NCBI RefSeq assembly: GCF_022385335.1
Contig: NZ_CP092431.1
Span: 8,494,001 to 8,558,000 of the forward strand
Direction of reading: 5' to 3'
Source: Streptomyces deccanensis
GTDB lineage: Bacteria; Actinomycetota; Actinomycetes; Streptomycetales; Streptomycetaceae
DNA length: 64,000 nt
Within the stretch, counting starts at the first letter, position 1; every line of letters begins with the position of its first letter. Under the pieces are notes generated by a model. It did not search any database. It was not told the origin of the DNA and saw only the letters and a list, made by a program, of their open reading frames with translations. The position numbers and the translations under genes were made by a program. Below, in pieces: positions 8,253-16,543 of this stretch.

Positions 8253-10655
8253 ATGGGCGCGACCACACTGGTGAAGGACGAGCCGACCACCACACCCGCT
8301 CCACCGCCGGCGGCGGACGGACCTCCCCGACTCGGTCCGCACCGGGCCCGGTTGGTCTTCTCCGCGCTGCTGCTCGTCCTGCTCCTTGCCGCGCTGGAGC
8401 AGATGGTCGTCGCCACCGCGCTCCCCGACATCGTCGGCGAACTGCATGGCGCGGACCGCCTGGCCTGGCCGGTCACGGCCTATCTGCTCACCGCCACCGT
8501 CACCCTCCCCGTCTACGGCAGACTCGGCGAACTCCACGGACGCAAGGGCGCCCTGCAGTTCGCGCTCACCGTCTTCGTGGCCGGCTCCGCGCTCGCCGGT
8601 TTCTCCCGGAGCATGGACCAGCTCATCGCGTTCCGCGCACTCCAGGGCGTCGGCGCGGGCGGCCTCATGATCGGCGTCCAGACGATCATGGCCGACGTCC
8701 TGCCGTCCCGGCACCGGGCCCGCCATCTGGGCCTGGTGGGCGCCGTGTTCGGTCTCGCCTCCGTGGCGGGCCCGCTCCTGGGCGGTCTCCTCACGGACCA
8801 CGTCGGCTGGCGGTGGTGCTTCCTCCTCAACGTGCCCGTCGGGCTCCTCGCGCTGGCCGTCGTCACCTTCGCCCTTCGACTGCCGCCGCCCACCGCCGGG
8901 GGACGCCTCGACGTCCTCGGGGCCCTGCTCCTCGCCGCCGCCTCCACCTGCGCGGTCCTGCTGGCGAGTTGGGGCGGCACCACGTACGCCTGGGACGCCC
9001 GCCCCGTCCTCGGCCTCGCCGCCGGCGCGGGCGCCGCCCTCACCCTCTTCCTCGTCACCGAGCGGTTCGTGCCCCAACCTCTCGTCCCGCCACGGCTGTT
9101 CAAGGACCCCGTCTTCGTCGTCACCGGTCTCGTCGGGATCGCCATCGGCATCGCCCTCTTCTGCACCGCCGGCTACCTGCCGACCTGGTTGCGGATGGCC
9201 GGCGGGCACTCCGCCACCGAGACCGGGCTGCTCATGCTGCCGATGATGGCCGGCATCGTCGGCGCGTCCGTGATCGCCGGCCGACTCATCGGCCGCACCG
9301 GGCACTACCGGACGTATCCGGTCCTCGGCAGCGCCCTGACCGCGCTCGGCGTGTGGCTGCTGTCCCGTCCGGGGGCGGACACGCCCCGGCTCCAGTTCGG
9401 CATCTGGACCGCCGTCCTCGGCGCGGGCATCGGCATGGTGATGCCGGTCCTGATCCTCGCCGTGCAGACCTCCGTGCGCCCCGCCGACCTCGGGCCCGCC
9501 ACCGCGGCAGGCAACTACCTCCGGCAGATCGGCGGCAGCGTGGGCGTGGCCGCCTTCGGCGCGCTCCTCACGGCCCGGCTGACCGACCGCCTCCCCGAGC
9601 ACGCGGGCGCCGTCCTCCCCGACCCCCGCTCCCTCACCCCGGACCTCGTCCACACCCTGCCGGACCCGCTGCGCGAGGCCTACGTCCAGGCCTACGCGGA
9701 GGCCATGCCGGGGATCTTCCTGTACCTCACGCCGGTGCTCGTCGCCGGGCTCCTCGTCGCCTGCTTCCTCAAGCAGACGCCGGTGCCCCTCGACGAGGTG
9801 CCCGCCGACCCGACACCCGAGGCAACGCCCGATCCCGAGCCCGTCCCCACGGCCGCGCCCTCCGTCCAGATCCCGCAGGCGCGTTCGCCGTACGGCTCCG
9901 GGGTCCCCGTGCGCGGCACGGTCCAGCACTCCGACGGCTCCGTCGTGCCCCGGGCCGCGCTCACCCTCATCGACGCGGGCGGCCGGCAGACCGGGCGCGG
10001 CGGCAGCGGTGACGACGGGCGGTACGCGCTGCCCGCGCCCGGCCCGGGGGCGTACGTGCTGATCGCCGCCGCCGGCGGCCACCAGCCGCAGGCCGTGAGC
10101 GTCACGATCGGGGACCGGCCCGTCGAGGTCGACATCGTCCTCGGTGGCGCGGGGCGTCTGGCCGGGCGGGTGCGGACGGCCGACGGCCGGGCGGTGAGCG
10201 ACGCGACCGTCACGCTCACCGACGTGCACGGCGACGTCGTCGTGACCACCCGAAGCGGGGAGGAGGGCGAGTACCTCATCACCGAACTGGTCGCCGGGGA
10301 GTACACCCTCGCCGCCGGCGCCCACTCCTATCGGCCGGCCGCGCTGCCCGTCACCGTCCGGGCCGCCCGCGAGACGCGCCAGGACATCGAGCTCGCCGGG
10401 GGTGCCGTCCTGCGGGGCACGGTCCGCGCCGGGGGCGGCCGACCGGTGGAGGACGCGCGGGTGACCCTCCTCGACTCCACCGGGGACGTCGTCGACACGG
10501 TCACCACCGGCATCGACGGGACCTTCCGGTTCGTCGACCTCTCCGCCGGCGAGTACACGGTCATCGCCACCGGGTACCCGCCCGTCGCGACGGTGCTCCA
10601 GGTCGCCTCCGGCTCCAGGACGGAGCAGGACCTCCAACTGGGGTACGCGGACTGA
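8253..10655 (+). CDS. MFS multidrug-type exporter fused to three regulatory-like Ig domains
   Basis: A predicted proton-coupled drug exporter of the DHA2 (14-helix) branch with an unusual tail. Residues about 27-530 are membrane segments, including the motif-A-like GRLGELHGRKG loop and the motif-C-like GPLLGGLLTDHVGWRW. After a Pro/Thr/Glu-rich linker (about 520-550) come three repeats of about 84 residues, starting near 551, 635 and 719. Each has the form G-T/R-V-x-x-x-D/G-G-x-x-V-x-x-A-x-V-T-L, the carboxypeptidase-regulatory-like fold. The ATG at 8253 has GGGGAG 8 bases upstream; a GTG nine codons earlier has none. Substrate unknown. The tail may bind the cell wall or a partner. Confidence 0.88.
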   Translation: MGATTLVKDEPTTTPAPPPAADGPPRLGPHRARLVFSALLLVLLLAALEQMVVATALPDIVGELHGADRLAWPVTAYLLTATVTLPVYGRLGELHGRKGALQFALTVFVAGSALAGFSRSMDQLIAFRALQGVGAGGLMIGVQTIMADVLPSRHRARHLGLVGAVFGLASVAGPLLGGLLTDHVGWRWCFLLNVPVGLLALAVVTFALRLPPPTAGGRLDVLGALLLAAASTCAVLLASWGGTTYAWDARPVLGLAAGAGAALTLFLVTERFVPQPLVPPRLFKDPVFVVTGLVGIAIGIALFCTAGYLPTWLRMAGGHSATETGLLMLPMMAGIVGASVIAGRLIGRTGHYRTYPVLGSALTALGVWLLSRPGADTPRLQFGIWTAVLGAGIGMVMPVLILAVQTSVRPADLGPATAAGNYLRQIGGSVGVAAFGALLTARLTDRLPEHAGAVLPDPRSLTPDLVHTLPDPLREAYVQAYAEAMPGIFLYLTPVLVAGLLVACFLKQTPVPLDEVPADPTPEATPDPEPVPTAAPSVQIPQARSPYGSGVPVRGTVQHSDGSVVPRAALTLIDAGGRQTGRGGSGDDGRYALPAPGPGAYVLIAAAGGHQPQAVSVTIGDRPVEVDIVLGGAGRLAGRVRTADGRAVSDATVTLTDVHGDVVVTTRSGEEGEYLITELVAGEYTLAAGAHSYRPAALPVTVRAARETRQDIELAGGAVLRGTVRAGGGRPVEDARVTLLDSTGDVVDTVTTGIDGTFRFVDLSAGEYTVIATGYPPVATVLQVASGSRTEQDLQLGYAD

Positions 10656-10833
10656 GGGAGGCCCGGACAGGCGGGGGCGCGCGAGTGATCGTGCGCCGCC
10701 CGCGTCCACCGCGCGTGCGCCGGAGCCTCCTACGGAGCAATTCGCGTATTGCCACACATCGCAACGCTACGCAGCCGTACGGTAGTGAAGGCGGCGCAGA
10801 TCTTGCGAGCCGTGGGGAGAAAGGGCCTTGGCC

Positions 10834-13353
10834 ATGGACCGTGGCACCGACACGGGCGCGACTACCGGCCTCGGAGCCGGTGACGAGGCGCCGGAGCACG
10901 CCGCGGCGGGCCGCATTCCCCTGGCCGTGGTCGTCGTCGACCGCGCCGGACTCGTGTCGCACTGGAGCTCCGGCGCACGCCGGCTCTTCGGCACCACCAA
11001 GGACGACGCGGTGGGCCACCCCGCCCTCGACCTGTTGCCCGTCTCCGGCGCCCTCCCGGACGAGGACGAGCCCCCGCTCCACACCGTCCACGGCGCGTAC
11101 GACGCCCTCGGGCACGACGCGATCGGCCATGACGCGTTCGGGCAGGACGCGTTCGGGCACGACGCGTTCGGGCACGATCTGGAGACCTCGCTCGACGGAC
11201 ACCTGTCCTACCCGGCGGCCGGCCGCGCCCGGCTCACCGTTCCCGAACGCGGCCGGATCGACGTCCTGTGGTGGGCCTATCCCCTGGTCGGCCCCGGCCG
11301 GGAACGGCTCCTGGTACTGGCCGCCGACGCCGGGACACTGCGGCGGGACGACGGGGTGGAGGTCGCCGTCGAACGCATCGCCCCCGGCTTCGCCCTGCAC
11401 ACCGACTTCCCCGGCGCCGAGGAACTCGCCCGCAGGCTCCCCGAGATCCTGCCCAGCATGAGCGTCGGCGAGAGCGCCCGCATCGTCGCCCAGGTCCTCG
11501 AACTGGGCTATCCGGTGCTCGAGTTCAGCCAGAACGACCGGGTGCCCGTCACCCCCGACTGGGGCGTGCCCCGGCGCGCGGAGCGGCGGGCCCGCCGTGA
11601 ACGCGCCGCGCGCGCTGTCGCGGAGGGGCTGCCGGTGCCGGAGGACGCGCGGGACGAGGGCGAGGACCTCGAACACGCGGCCGTACGCGAGCGCCTGGAG
11701 TTCCTCAACGAGGTCAGCGGGCGCATCGGCACCTCCCTCGACCTCTCCCGCACCATCGTCGAGGTCAGCCGGGCGGTCGTACCCCGCTTCACCGACGTCG
11801 CCGGCACGTATCTGCGCGAACAGGTCGTCGCCGGTGAGGGGTTCCCGGACGGGGTGCCCGACACGACGACCATGTGGCACCGGGTCGCCGTCGAGCACAC
11901 GGACGAGCCGGGCCGCTGGGACGACGTCGTCCCCGTCGGCGAGGCCATGCCGTTCCCGGCGCACACCCCGTTCTTCCAGTGCATGACCACCGGCGAGCCC
12001 GTCCTCGTGCCGCGCATCAGCGAGCAGATGGGGCACGCGATCGCCGCGCAGTTCGAGAAGCGCGACATCCGCCCGCTGATCACGGGCCGCTCCATGCTGG
12101 TCGTGCCCCTGAAGGCCCGCAACGTCGTGCTCGGCTTCATGATCCTGCTGCGCCACCCGGAGCGCGAGGTCTTCGACGACATGGACCGCGTCACCGGCGC
12201 CGAACTCGCCGCCCGCGCGGGCCTCGTCCTCGACAACGCCCGCATGTACACCTACCAGGAGAACGTCGCCGAGACGCTCCAGGACAGCATGCTCCCGCAG
12301 ATCGAGGCCCACATGGCGGGCTGCGACATCGCCACCCGCTATCTCCCCGGCACCCTGCTCGGGCGGGTCGGCGGCGACTGGTTCGACTCGGTGAAACTGC
12401 CGGGTGCCCGCACCGCCCTGGTCGTCGGGGACGTCATGGGGCACGGCCTCAACTCCGCCGCGATGATGGGCCAGTTGCGCACGGCCGTGCAGACCATGGC
12501 CGCCCTCGACCTGCCGCCCGCACAGCTCCTGCGCAACCTCGACGACCTCGCCCAGCGCCTCGGCGAGCACTATCTCGCGACCTGCCTCTACGCCGTCTAC
12601 GACCCCATCGCCGGCGAACTCCACCTCGCCAACGCCGGGCACATTCCGCCCGTGCTGGTCCGCGCGGTGGACGGCCGCAGCGAACTCCTCGACCTGCCCA
12701 CCGGCGCCCCGATCGGCGTCGGCGGAGTGGCGTTCGAGGCGGTACGCGTGCGCGTGGACCCGGGCGACCGGCTCGTGATGTGCACCGACGGGCTGGTCGA
12801 GGTACGCGGCGAGGACATCGGGGTGGGCCTCGCCACGCTCTGCGAGTCCGCCGCCCACCCGGCCGCCTCCATGGACGACGCCTGCGACACCATCATCCGC
12901 GCCCTCAACACCCGCGGCGGCCGCAAGGACGACGTGGCCCTGCTGATGGCCCGGCTCAACGGCATCGAGCCCGAGGACGTCGCCGAGTGGCGCCTCTCCC
13001 GAGACCCGGTCGAGGCGGCCCGCGCCCGCGCCGCCGTCCGCGAACAGCTCTGCGTCTGGGGCCTCGACAGCCTCACGGACACCGCCGTGCTCCTGGCCGG
13101 CGAACTCGTCACCAACGCCGTACGGCACGCGCGCGGGCGCCGCGTCGAACTGCGCCTGGTCCGTGGCGACACCCTGCTGTGTGAGGTCTACGACGACGAC
13201 CCCACCCTGCCGACCCTGCTCGGCGCGGCGCCGACCGACGAGTCCGGCCGGGGACTGCGCGTCCTCACCACCCTGGCCCGCGAGTGGGGGACCAGCCGGA
13301 CGGGCGCGGGCAAGACCGTGTGGTTCGAACTGACCCTGCCCCGGCGGCGCTGA
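10834..13353 (+). CDS. PAS-GAF-PP2C phosphatase with C-terminal anti-sigma-kinase-like ATPase
   Basis: A 839-residue cytoplasmic signalling protein of the RsbU/SpoIIE plus RsbW type, able in principle both to dephosphorylate anti-anti-sigma proteins and to phosphorylate them. An N-terminal PAS domain (about 28-90) is interrupted by a GHDAF tandem repeat (93-117). A GAF domain spans about 290-470, and the PP2C/SpoIIE domain has GGDWFDSVKL near 512, GDVMGHGLNSAAMM and TDGLVEVRG with metal Asp residues. A HATPase_c domain at 730-839 has ELVTNAVRHA (N box) and ESGRGLRVL. An upstream TTG (10828) has a GGGGAG 8 bases away, so the start could be two codons earlier. No partner anti-sigma gene is adjacent. 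Confidence 0.9.
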   Translation: MDRGTDTGATTGLGAGDEAPEHAAAGRIPLAVVVVDRAGLVSHWSSGARRLFGTTKDDAVGHPALDLLPVSGALPDEDEPPLHTVHGAYDALGHDAIGHDAFGQDAFGHDAFGHDLETSLDGHLSYPAAGRARLTVPERGRIDVLWWAYPLVGPGRERLLVLAADAGTLRRDDGVEVAVERIAPGFALHTDFPGAEELARRLPEILPSMSVGESARIVAQVLELGYPVLEFSQNDRVPVTPDWGVPRRAERRARRERAARAVAEGLPVPEDARDEGEDLEHAAVRERLEFLNEVSGRIGTSLDLSRTIVEVSRAVVPRFTDVAGTYLREQVVAGEGFPDGVPDTTTMWHRVAVEHTDEPGRWDDVVPVGEAMPFPAHTPFFQCMTTGEPVLVPRISEQMGHAIAAQFEKRDIRPLITGRSMLVVPLKARNVVLGFMILLRHPEREVFDDMDRVTGAELAARAGLVLDNARMYTYQENVAETLQDSMLPQIEAHMAGCDIATRYLPGTLLGRVGGDWFDSVKLPGARTALVVGDVMGHGLNSAAMMGQLRTAVQTMAALDLPPAQLLRNLDDLAQRLGEHYLATCLYAVYDPIAGELHLANAGHIPPVLVRAVDGRSELLDLPTGAPIGVGGVAFEAVRVRVDPGDRLVMCTDGLVEVRGEDIGVGLATLCESAAHPAASMDDACDTIIRALNTRGGRKDDVALLMARLNGIEPEDVAEWRLSRDPVEAARARAAVREQLCVWGLDSLTDTAVLLAGELVTNAVRHARGRRVELRLVRGDTLLCEVYDDDPTLPTLLGAAPTDESGRGLRVLTTLAREWGTSRTGAGKTVWFELTLPRRR
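11110..11169 (+). repeat. 15-bp tandem repeat encoding GHDAF
   Basis: Four 15-base units (11110-11124, 11125-11139, 11140-11154, 11155-11169) and a partial fifth encode GHDAI-GHDAF-GQDAF-GHDAF-GHDLE at residues 93-117 of the PAS-GAF-PP2C protein. Units are nearly identical in DNA, so the array is likely recent and length-variable. Confidence 0.9.
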
Positions 13354-13537
13354 GACACCGACGGGCCGTCCGCCGCACCGGCTACGGCCAGAGGGGCGTG
13401 AGGGGCGCTCGGGGGCGCGTGCGGTCTGAACGACGAGTGAAGGTACGCGCACGGTGCTTGTCTGTGGACGCCGGGCACGGTAGACCGATCTGGGCCGCCG
13501 CCGCGGCGGCCGCGTCGCTGGTCCGGGGGTGTGTGGC

Positions 13538-14263
13538 ATGAGCGTGACGAGTCGGTACCGGGAGGCCTGGGAGGGGTTCTGGCGGGAGGCCCCTGACGAG
13601 CCGGGCGCCGTCTTCTGGGACGCCGGACCCGAACGGACCGCCGCCGTCCATCTGGCGCTCTTCGAGCCGTACCTGACCGCGGCCCACCTCCCCCTCGTCG
13701 ACCTCGGTTGCGGCAACGGCACCCAGACCCGCTACCTGGCCGACCGCTTTCCCCGCGTGATCGGCGCCGACCTCTCCACCGCCGCCCTCGACCGGGCCCG
13801 CCGGGCCGACCCCGACGGCCGGGCCGAGTACCGGGTGCTCGACGCGGCCGACAAGACGGACGCCGAAGCCCTCCACGCCGAACTCGGCGACGCCAACGTC
13901 TATGTGCGCGGCGTCCTCCACCAGTGCGAGCCCGACGACCGCCAACGCCTCGTCGACACCGTCGCCACGCTGCTGGGCGAACGCGGCCGGGTCTGCCTCG
14001 TCGAACTCTCCGAGGCCGCGAAACCCGTCCTCATGGGCCTCGCGGCCGATCCGGCGGGCCCTCCCGCCAAGCTCGCCCCGATCTTCCGCCACGGCATCGC
14101 TCCCGGCGAGGTCACCGACGCCGCGGTCCCCGAGTACCTGAGCGCCGCCGGCCTCACCGTCGTGACCAGCGGCGAACTCCCCCTGGTCACCACGGAGCAC
14201 ACGGCCAGGGGAACCCGCCTCGAACTGCCGTCGAGGTGGTACGTGGCAGGGCGCACGGCCTAG
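13538..14263 (+). CDS. Class I SAM-dependent methyltransferase
   Basis: A 241-residue methyltransferase. The SAM-binding motif I is VDLGCGNGTQTRYLA (about residues 54-68), followed by the acidic loop at VIGADLST and the motif IV-like NVYVRGVLHQC (near 125-135). An N-terminal segment SRYREAWEGFWREAPDEPGAVFWD resembles the lid of small-molecule methyltransferases. Substrate not predictable. The ATG at 13538 is preferred to the GTG nine bases upstream because GGGGG at 13525-13529 then has an 8-base gap. It follows the PP2C protein by 184 bases and stands alone. Confidence 0.85.
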   Translation: MSVTSRYREAWEGFWREAPDEPGAVFWDAGPERTAAVHLALFEPYLTAAHLPLVDLGCGNGTQTRYLADRFPRVIGADLSTAALDRARRADPDGRAEYRVLDAADKTDAEALHAELGDANVYVRGVLHQCEPDDRQRLVDTVATLLGERGRVCLVELSEAAKPVLMGLAADPAGPPAKLAPIFRHGIAPGEVTDAAVPEYLSAAGLTVVTSGELPLVTTEHTARGTRLELPSRWYVAGRTA

Positions 14264-14345
14264 CGCCGCGGCACCGGGAATCCGCCCCGGTGGGCCGGGT
14301 CGGTGAGAGTTATCCACAGGTCTGCCACGGATCGGTGCGAGCGCG

Positions 14346-14351
14346 TACGGT
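14346..14351 (+). promoter_or_regulatory. Putative -10 hexamer, leaderless peptidase operon
   Basis: TACGGT lies 7 bases before the ATG at 14359, which has no Shine-Dalgarno. That geometry fits leaderless transcription starting at the ATG. No clear -35 is seen. Confidence 0.4.
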
Positions 14352-14358
14352 TCGAGCC

Positions 14359-15192
14359 ATGAAGATCCTCATCAGTGCCGACATGGAGGGCGCCACCGGT
14401 GTCACCTGGCCGGCCGACGTGCTGCCGGGGACACCGCAGTGGGAGCGGTGCCGTTCGCTGTTCACCTCGGACGTGAACGCCGCCGTGCTCGGCTTCTTCG
14501 ACGGCGGCGCCGACGAGGTGCTGATCAACGAGGCGCACTGGACCATGCGCAATCTGCTGTTGGAGGAGCTGGACGAGCGCGCGCAGATGCTCACCGGGCG
14601 GCACAAGGCGCTGTCCATGGTGGAGGGCGTGCAGCACGGGGACGTGGACGGCATCGCGTTCGTCGGCTACCACGCGGGCGCCGGGATGGAGGGCGTCCTC
14701 GCCCACACCTACCTGGCGAACTCCATCACCGGCGTGTGGGTGAACGACGAGCGGGCCAGCGAAGGGCTGCTCAACTCGCATGTCGCGGCCGAGTACGGGG
14801 TACCGGTGGTGCTGGTGACCGGCGACGACGTGGCGTGCGAGGACGCCCTGGGCTATGCGCCCGAGGCGCTCAAAGTCGCGGTCAAGGACCATGTCTCGCG
14901 CTACGCGGCGGTGTGCCGCACCCCGGCGAGAACGGCCGCCGACATCCGCGCGGCGGCCAAGGAGGCCGCGGCGCTCGCAGTCCGGCACACACCGGTCGGG
15001 GGCGGCCCGTTCACCGTGGCGCTGGAGTTCGACGCCGAGCACCTGGCGATGGCCGCGACCGTGGTGCCCGGGGTGGTCCGTACCGGTGAACGCAAGGTCG
15101 CGTACACCAGCCCGACCATGTACGAGGGAATCCGCACCTTCAAGGCGGTCACCACGATCGTCTCGGCCGCGGTGGAGGAGACATATGGCTGA
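14359..15192 (+). CDS. M55 family D-aminopeptidase (DppA-like)
   Basis: A zinc aminopeptidase expected to release D-amino acids from short peptides. In 277 residues the DppA ligand set is present: D8 and E10 (MKILISADMEG), H60 (LINEAHWTM) and H105 (VGYHAGAGM). H116 (LAHTYLA) is at the nucleophile position and E135 lies in ERASEG. This matches the B. subtilis D-aminopeptidase pattern almost residue for residue. It is the first gene of a tightly coupled run with M20, S9 and S66 peptidases: the next ATG (15185) overlaps its stop. The start has no Shine-Dalgarno but a TACGGT hexamer 7 bases upstream. Confidence 0.92.
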   Translation: MKILISADMEGATGVTWPADVLPGTPQWERCRSLFTSDVNAAVLGFFDGGADEVLINEAHWTMRNLLLEELDERAQMLTGRHKALSMVEGVQHGDVDGIAFVGYHAGAGMEGVLAHTYLANSITGVWVNDERASEGLLNSHVAAEYGVPVVLVTGDDVACEDALGYAPEALKVAVKDHVSRYAAVCRTPARTAADIRAAAKEAAALAVRHTPVGGGPFTVALEFDAEHLAMAATVVPGVVRTGERKVAYTSPTMYEGIRTFKAVTTIVSAAVEETYG

Positions 15193-16516
15193 GCAGACGG
15201 CACCCGTGGACCAGCGGGCGCTGGATGAGGTCGTCCGTTTCACCTCCGACCTCATCCGGATCGACACCACCAACCGCGGCGGCGGGGACTGCCGGGAGCG
15301 GCCGGCCGCCGAGTACGCCGCCGCGCTGCTGGCCGAGGCGGGCCTGGAGCCGACACTGCTGGAGCGCACCGCCGGCCGGACCAACGTGGTGGCGCGGATC
15401 GAGGGCACGGACCCCTCGGCGGACGCCCTGCTCGTCCACGGTCATCTGGACGTCGTGCCCGCCCAGGCCGCGGACTGGACCGTGCACCCGTTCTCCGGGG
15501 AGATCCGCGACGGCGTGGTCTGGGGGCGGGGCGCGGTCGACATGAAGAACATGGACGCGATGATCCTCGCCGTCGTACGGCAGTGGGCGCGCACCGGCGT
15601 ACGCCCCCGCCGGGACCTCGTGATCGCGTTCACCGCCGACGAGGAGGCGAGCGCCGAGGACGGCTCCGGGTTCCTCGCCGACCGCCACGCCGGCCTCTTC
15701 GAGGGCTGCACCGAGGGCATCAGCGAATCGGGGGCCTTCACCTTCCACGACGGCGACGGTCGGCAGATCTATCCGATCGCGGCGGGGGAGCGCGGCACCG
15801 GCTGGCTCAAGCTCACCGCGCGCGGCCGGGCCGGCCACGGCTCCAAGGTGAACCGGGCCAACGCGGTGACCCGGCTGGCCGCGGCCGTCGCCCGGATCGG
15901 CGCGCACGAGTGGCCCCTGCGGCTCACCCCGACCGTCCGCGCGGCCCTCACCGAACTCGCCGCGCTGTACGGCGTCGAGGCCGACCTCGACGATCCGGGC
16001 GGCGTCGACCGGCTGCTCGACAAGCTCGGTCCGGCCGCCGCCCTGGTCGAGGCGACCGTCCGCAACAGCGCCAACCCGACCATGCTGGACGCCGGTTACA
16101 AGATCAACGTCATCCCGGGGGAGGCCGTCGCCCGCGTGGACGGACGGTATCTGCCCGGCGGCGAGGACGAGTTCCAGGAGACCCTCGACCGGCTCACCGG
16201 ACCGGACGTGGACTGGGAGTACGAACACCGGGAGGTGGCCCTCCAGTCACCGGTGGACTCGGCCACGTACGCGCGGATGCGGGCCGCCGTCGAGGAGTTC
16301 GCGCCCGAGGGCCACGTGGTGCCGTACTGCATGCCGGGCGGCACGGACGCCAAGCAGTTCTCGCGCCTCGGCATCACCGGCTACGGCTTCTCGCCGCTGA
16401 AGCTTCCCGAGGGCTTCGACTACGCGGCGCTCTTCCACGGCGTCGACGAGCGCGTCCCGGTGGAGGCGCTCCACTTCGGCGTCCGTGTGCTCGACCGCTT
16501 CCTGCGGACGGCCTGA
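15185..16516 (+). CDS. M20 family metallopeptidase/amidohydrolase
   Basis: A di-zinc exopeptidase or deacylase of the ArgE/DapE/carboxypeptidase G2 type, 443 residues, cytosolic. Zinc ligand H87 with D89 is seen in LVHGHLDVVP, the bridging Asp in WGRGAVDMKN, the general base Glu in FTADEEAS, and the C-terminal ligand region in MPGGTDAKQF and ALFHGVDERVP. The lid/dimerisation insertion lies at about residues 215-330. A GGAGG ends 7 bases before the ATG at 15185, which lies inside the M55 gene (8-base overlap), so the two are translationally coupled. Context suggests it hydrolyses short peptides released by its neighbours. Confidence 0.9.
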   Translation: MAEQTAPVDQRALDEVVRFTSDLIRIDTTNRGGGDCRERPAAEYAAALLAEAGLEPTLLERTAGRTNVVARIEGTDPSADALLVHGHLDVVPAQAADWTVHPFSGEIRDGVVWGRGAVDMKNMDAMILAVVRQWARTGVRPRRDLVIAFTADEEASAEDGSGFLADRHAGLFEGCTEGISESGAFTFHDGDGRQIYPIAAGERGTGWLKLTARGRAGHGSKVNRANAVTRLAAAVARIGAHEWPLRLTPTVRAALTELAALYGVEADLDDPGGVDRLLDKLGPAAALVEATVRNSANPTMLDAGYKINVIPGEAVARVDGRYLPGGEDEFQETLDRLTGPDVDWEYEHREVALQSPVDSATYARMRAAVEEFAPEGHVVPYCMPGGTDAKQFSRLGITGYGFSPLKLPEGFDYAALFHGVDERVPVEALHFGVRVLDRFLRTA

Positions 16517-16543
16517 CCGATGGGACTCGGGGGACCAAGGGAC

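Noticed and set aside
8190..10757. Long antisense open frame over the MFS gene
   Set aside because: Composition is Gly/Arg/Glu repetitive and it covers a gene with clear transporter and Ig-like domains on the plus strand. A GC-bias artefact.
10828..10833. TTG start for the PAS-PP2C protein
   Set aside because: A GGGGAG is 8 bases before it, but the adjacent ATG also has purines at good distance; TTG is rare, so ATG is kept with the doubt recorded.
10561..13722. Antisense frame over the PAS-PP2C gene
   Set aside because: No domains; spans a well-supported gene and mirrors its codon bias.
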